9,324 nt of DNA from positions 1 through 9,324 of the forward strand of contig CALAAN010000192.1 of the NCBI GenBank assembly GCA_937884915.1, written 5' to 3'. Below the pieces are notes generated by a model that searched no databases, was not told the DNA's origin, and was given only the letters and a program-made list of their open reading frames with translations. Made by a program: the position numbers and the translations under genes. This DNA comes from an uncultured Oscillibacter sp. (GTDB lineage: Bacteria; Bacillota; Clostridia; Oscillospirales; Oscillospiraceae). Shown here one piece after another: positions 6,607 through 9,324 of this stretch (positions are counted from its first letter, which is position 1; each line of letters begins with the position of its first letter).

Positions 6607-6624
6607 TTGTTATATATTTAACAA
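6607..6624. promoter_or_regulatory. Rex-like redox repressor operator
   Basis: TTGTTATATATTTAACAA differs by one base from the Firmicute Rex consensus TTGTTAANNNNTTAACAA. The perfect arms are TTTTGTTA (6605-6612) and TAACAAAA (6619-6626). The site abuts the -35 of the dehydrogenase promoter with a five-base gap. Rex leaves DNA when NADH is high, so the gene would be induced under reducing conditions, which suits a reductive NAD(P)H enzyme. The match is seen; the regulation is inferred. Confidence 0.65.
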
Positions 6625-6877
6625 AAATGTTACGACTTCTCCTTCGTGTAAGCGGTCTCATACCTCTTGACGAGACAAAGGACCGCATCGGAAAGACGGT
6701 GCGGCCCTCTGCCTGCATAGGAAGGGTTGGTTATCGGAGAAGATCTTTACTGTGCAAAACAGCCCGCTGCCGCTGTTTGGGGCCGCTTTCTTTCTGGCGG
6801 TATTTGACGCATCACGTTCCGCGCCTGCACCGCGATCTCCGGCAGGAGAGCGTAGGTGACCATCGGGGGGAAAACAA

Positions 6878-6909
6878 AAAAGCCTTGAAACTTACGTTTC
6901 AAGGCTTTT
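6878..6909 (-). terminator. Hairpin terminator, best on the minus strand
   Basis: AAAAGCCTTGAAAC (6878-6891) and GTTTCAAGGCTTTT (6896-6909) form a perfect 14-base stem with the loop TTAC. The minus-strand RNA continues into six Us, then G and four Us; the plus-strand RNA has four Us. No intact minus-strand gene lies upstream of it. It directly follows a tRNA-3'-end-like fragment on the minus strand, as a tRNA terminator would. Confidence 0.8.
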
Positions 6910-6912
6910 GTC

Positions 6913-6937
6913 TGGTGCGCGGTACAGGACTTGGACC
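6913..6937 (-). other. tRNA 3'-end-like fragment (possible integration scar)
   Basis: Read on the minus strand, GGTCCAAGTCC resembles a T-arm loop. It is followed by TGT, a 7-base would-be acceptor strand ACCGCGC, a discriminator A and a genomic CCA (CCA at 6915-6913). The 5' half of the T stem does not pair and no matching 5' acceptor (GCGCGGT) is found about 70 bases upstream, so this is not a working tRNA. A tRNA 3' end followed by a terminator is the usual target of site-specific integrases, so it may be a decayed attachment site. Resemblance by eye only. Confidence 0.35.
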
Positions 6938-7380
6938 ATCAAGAAGGTGTTTTTGCCTGTTTTTCCCCATGCCGACCGGTGCCAGAATACGGCGGAATCG
7001 TCTATATCTATTGTCATATCATGTTGCGAAAATTTATCTCGTATCAACGCTGTAACGCTAAAAACAGGGCTAAACTTTTGTTGCCATGCTGGACATACCT
7101 TTTTTGTCAGGAGTCCGCTATCTACTTTGAATCTTAGCGGTGCCATATCCAAAAATCGAAAACAACTCAGACCCGCAAGAGTGTTCCATACACTCACAAT
7201 GAAGGCAATTGATTTTGCTCAAGGGAATATTACTCGCACTATCGCTCTGACAGCCTATTATTTCATCATAAGGTAAAAGCTGCTGCCGACTGATGCCAGC
7301 ATGATCTGCTCTCTTTTACGCCCTGCACACAGCGTCTCAAGTCCTCCTTCGGATCCACAAAATCACACTATTATTTTCAC

Positions 7381-7409
7381 TTGTCAAACTCGGCATATTT
7401 CTCTATAAT
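7381..7409 (+). promoter_or_regulatory. Sigma-70-type promoter of the IlvD/Edd-family dehydratase gene
   Basis: TTGTCA (7381-7386) and a perfect TATAAT (7404-7409) are spaced by exactly 17 bases. The start is expected near 7416, giving a leader of about 58 bases. The leader contains the short inverted repeat CTGA-N5-TCAG (7425-7437), a weak operator candidate just downstream of the start. No sigma-54 site was found here, so this gene is probably not in the activator's direct regulon. Confidence 0.8.
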
Positions 7410-7473
7410 ATACTGAGAAGTTGTCTGATGATTTCAGCTCCAAAGCAACAAATTGTATGAGGGGGGATCCATA

Positions 7474-9261
7474 ATGGAATTACATTCTCAGCAGGTACGC
7501 GCGCTTGCGCCGGAGAGCGATCCGCTGAAGATCGGCATGGGATGGACGGTCGACGACCTGAGCAAACCCCAAATCATGGTGGAGAGTACCTTTGGCGACA
7601 GTCATCCCGGCAGCGCACATCTGGATCAACTGGTAAGCCAAGCTGTGCAAGCCGTGAACAAACATGGCGGCAAGGCCGCCCGTTATTTTGCCACCGATCT
7701 GTGCGATGGTATTGCGCAGGGACACGACGGCATCAATTATTCCCTTGCTCATCGGGAGGCGATCGTCAATCTGGTGGAGGCACAGGCCAATGCCAGCGGG
7801 TTCGACGGCGGCGTATTCGTTGCAAGCTGCGACAAATCCGTCCCCGCAATGCTGATGAGCATTGGCCGTCTCAAGGATATGAGCGCTATTATGGTGACGG
7901 GCGGCGTGATGGATGCCCATTCTCTCCCCGAAAAATACGTTATGCAGGATCCGGCCTGTGCAGTCAACAAACTGCTGACGCTCGAGCAGATCGGCAAATT
8001 CGACGCGTGGGAAAAGACCGGTGTGATCTCCGGTGCGCAGCTGGACTACTATAAGCGCAACGCCTGTCCAAGCTGCGGCGCCTGCTCCTTTATGGGTACG
8101 GCCTCTACCATGCAGATCATGGCAGAGGCTCTGGGGTTGATGCTGCCAGGCACCGCACTGATGCCCGCCACTGCACCTGAGCTGCAAAAGGCCGCTTACG
8201 AGGCGGGTGTTCAGCTAATGGATCTTGTAAAGCGAGGCATCCGTGCAAAGGATATCGTGACAGAGGAGAGCTTCGAGAACGCTATCATGGTCCACGCGGC
8301 CATTTCCGGTTCCACCAACGCGACTATGCACTTGCCCGCCATTGCGCATGAGTTTGGCATCGAGATCGACGCAAACACCTTTGATCGGATGCACCGAGGC
8401 GCACACTACCTGCTCAACCTCCGCCCCTCCGGCGACTGGCCCGCGCAATATTTCTACTACGCTGGGGGCGTGCCTCGCGTAATGGAGGAGATTCGTTCCA
8501 TGCTGCATCTCGACGTAATGACCGTGACCGGAAAAACATTGGGCGAAAATCTGGAAGCGCTGAAGCAAGGCGGCTTTTACGAGCGCTGCGACGCACTGCT
8601 GCACGAGAAATCTCAGGCACTCGGCTTTTCTCTGAAACGCACCGATATCATCCATTCGTTTGATAACGCAAAAGGTACCGATGGCAGCATCGCCATTCTC
8701 AAGGGCAATCTTGCTCCCGAGGGCTGTGTGATCAAGCACACCGCCTGCCCAAAGGAAATGTTTCAGGTCACCCTGCGGGCCAGAGCTTACGACAGCGAGG
8801 AAGCGTGCATCTCCGCAGTGCTGCACGGTGAAGTTCACCCCGGAGATGCTGTTTTTATCCGGTATGAGGGTCCTCGCGGCAGCGGAATGCCCGAGATGTT
8901 CTACACCGGCGAAGCCATCTGCGCTGATCCAACACTTGCCTCCAGCGTGGCACTCATTACAGACGGGCGCTTCTCCGGCGCAAGCCGCGGCCCCGTCATC
9001 GGACATGTCAGTCCCGAGGCGGCGGTTTGTGGACCCATTGCGCTGGTGGAGAACGGCGACCTGATTCGAATCGACATACCAAACCGTGTACTTGCGATCG
9101 TTGGCGTGAACGGACAGGAGAAAGCGCCCGAGGAAATTGATTCGATCCTTGCCGCGCGCCGCGCGCGCTGGCAGCCGAGGGCGCCCAAATACAAAAAAGG
9201 ACTGCTCAAGCTCTACGCCGAACACGCCGTCAGCCCTATGCAGGGTGCGTATATGGAATAA
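7474..9261 (+). CDS. IlvD/Edd-family dehydratase, probable aldonate (sugar-acid) dehydratase, YjhG/YagF-like
   Basis: A 595-residue iron-sulfur dehydratase that would remove water from a 2,3-dihydroxy acid to give a 2-keto acid. Motifs: DLCDGIAQGHDG (75-86); SCDKSVPAMLM (118-128, cluster Cys119 and metal-binding Asp120-Lys121); CPSCGACSFMGTA (198-210, cluster Cys204 likely); HAAISGSTN (274-282); GNLAPEGCVIK (411-421); and DGRFSGASRG-x-x-IGH-x-SPEA (497-516), whose Ser501 corresponds to the catalytic serine. The segments HLDVMTVTGKTLGENLE and GNLAPEG-x-VIK resemble xylonate dehydratases YjhG/YagF, whereas branched-chain IlvD proteins are usually shorter (550-570). The usual N-terminal cluster cysteine region reads SHPGSAHL without Cys, while Cys77 sits where Edd has its CDG cysteine. 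The start is the ATG behind GAGGGGGG (7459-7466), rather than the TTG at 7453, which precedes that site. It is monocistronic with its own promoter and terminator. True dihydroxy-acid dehydratase activity is a possible alternative. Confidence 0.92.
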   Translation: MELHSQQVRALAPESDPLKIGMGWTVDDLSKPQIMVESTFGDSHPGSAHLDQLVSQAVQAVNKHGGKAARYFATDLCDGIAQGHDGINYSLAHREAIVNLVEAQANASGFDGGVFVASCDKSVPAMLMSIGRLKDMSAIMVTGGVMDAHSLPEKYVMQDPACAVNKLLTLEQIGKFDAWEKTGVISGAQLDYYKRNACPSCGACSFMGTASTMQIMAEALGLMLPGTALMPATAPELQKAAYEAGVQLMDLVKRGIRAKDIVTEESFENAIMVHAAISGSTNATMHLPAIAHEFGIEIDANTFDRMHRGAHYLLNLRPSGDWPAQYFYYAGGVPRVMEEIRSMLHLDVMTVTGKTLGENLEALKQGGFYERCDALLHEKSQALGFSLKRTDIIHSFDNAKGTDGSIAILKGNLAPEGCVIKHTACPKEMFQVTLRARAYDSEEACISAVLHGEVHPGDAVFIRYEGPRGSGMPEMFYTGEAICADPTLASSVALITDGRFSGASRGPVIGHVSPEAAVCGPIALVENGDLIRIDIPNRVLAIVGVNGQEKAPEEIDSILAARRARWQPRAPKYKKGLLKLYAEHAVSPMQGAYME

Positions 9262-9274
9262 GTGCTAAAAAGGG

Positions 9275-9310
9275 AAAGCGTGATGTATCATATGATACAT
9301 CACGCTTTTT
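9275..9310 (+). terminator. Rho-independent terminator of the dehydratase gene (perfect palindrome)
   Basis: AAAGCGTGATGTATCAT (9275-9291) is followed directly by its exact reverse complement (9292-9308), a 34-base perfect palindrome. The RNA would fold as a 15-pair stem with a 4-base loop and end in five Us (9306-9310). It lies 13 bases after the stop codon. The minus strand has a CCC break before its T run, so it acts best on the plus strand. Confidence 0.88.
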
Positions 9311-9324
9311 GTCACTTTTTCAGC

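Larger units (their letters stand above)
6625..7380. other. Long region without a convincing gene
   Basis: No open frame here has a ribosome site, family motifs or a sensible codon pattern. The left third (about 6640-6870) is GC-rich. It contains an imperfect hairpin (CCGCATC 6683-6689 with GGTGCGG 6698-6704) and a 38-codon minus-strand frame (6863-6747) whose first 20 or so codons mostly end in G/C but which has no ribosome site, possibly a gene remnant. A hairpin terminator and a tRNA-3'-end-like fragment follow (separate entries). The right part (about 6940-7380) is AT-richer and holds nothing recognised. The whole stretch reads like decayed DNA between two independent transcription units. 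Confidence 0.6.

Noticed and set aside
6913..6983. A complete tRNA gene on the minus strand
   Set aside because: No 5' acceptor partner, no D arm or anticodon arm could be drawn, and the T stem does not pair; only the 3' end resembles a tRNA.
6627..7055. Plus-strand open frame of 142 codons
   Set aside because: It runs across the terminator hairpin; its GTGL-containing stretch is the kind of peptide produced by translating the antisense of a tRNA T-arm. No ribosome site.
6892..7197. Minus-strand open frame of 101 codons
   Set aside because: It reads through the tRNA-like fragment into the terminator loop, has no ribosome site, and shows no family motif.
7453..7473. TTG start seven codons upstream for the dehydratase
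   Set aside because: It lies before the GAGGGGGG ribosome site, which is correctly spaced for the ATG at 7474.
7480..8187. Minus-strand open frame of 235 codons inside the dehydratase gene
   Set aside because: Antisense shadow of a gene whose plus-strand protein has the complete set of IlvD/Edd motifs.

Overview
This window looks like a chromosomal piece of a moderately GC-rich, anaerobic, gut-type Clostridia (Oscillospiraceae/Lachnospiraceae-like). The assignment rests on the AAAGGAGG-type ribosome sites, the Gram-positive lipoprotein signal, a Rex-like operator and the mix of proteins. It is inference, and no species can be named. No CRISPR array, insertion sequence, rRNA or intact tRNA was seen.

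Left part (1-3197, minus strand): a compact four-gene catabolic operon. In transcription order it encodes a 6-phosphogluconate-dehydrogenase-like NAD(P) oxidoreductase with a DUF1932-type C-terminus, an RraA/HMG-aldolase-type protein, a cytoplasmic seven-bladed-propeller lactonase, and the start of a TctC/Bug-type lipoprotein that captures a carboxylate for a tripartite tricarboxylate transporter (TTT). The last gene runs off the left edge. Gaps are -8, 14 and 28 bases. The most economical reading is uptake of a hydroxylated or lactone-forming organic acid, lactone opening, oxidation, and aldol cleavage or decarboxylation. The substrate cannot be read from the sequence.

Control region (3198-3377): the operon is preceded by a consensus -24/-12 sigma-54 promoter. 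About 55-80 bases further upstream lies a three-part operator of alternating ATTTCA/TGAAAT half-sites, exactly one helical turn apart. This operator overlaps the sigma-70 promoter of the divergent gene at 3378-5291, which encodes a PrpR-type sigma-54 activator (PrpR_N sensor, PAS, AAA+, Fis-type HTH). The layout predicts a substrate-sensing activator that switches on the operon and represses itself.

Middle (5292-6640): two hairpin terminators separate the regulator from a convergent minus-strand gene for a DapB/2,4-diaminopentanoate-dehydrogenase-like enzyme. That gene is richer in G/C-ending codons than its neighbours. It has its own sigma-70 promoter and a near-consensus Rex (NADH-sensor) operator just upstream.

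Right part (6640-9324): about 750 bases without a convincing gene hold a strong hairpin terminator next to a fragment resembling a tRNA 3' end, possibly an old integration scar. A good sigma-70 promoter then drives an IlvD/Edd-family dehydratase resembling the YjhG/YagF aldonate dehydratases, closed by a perfect-palindrome terminator.
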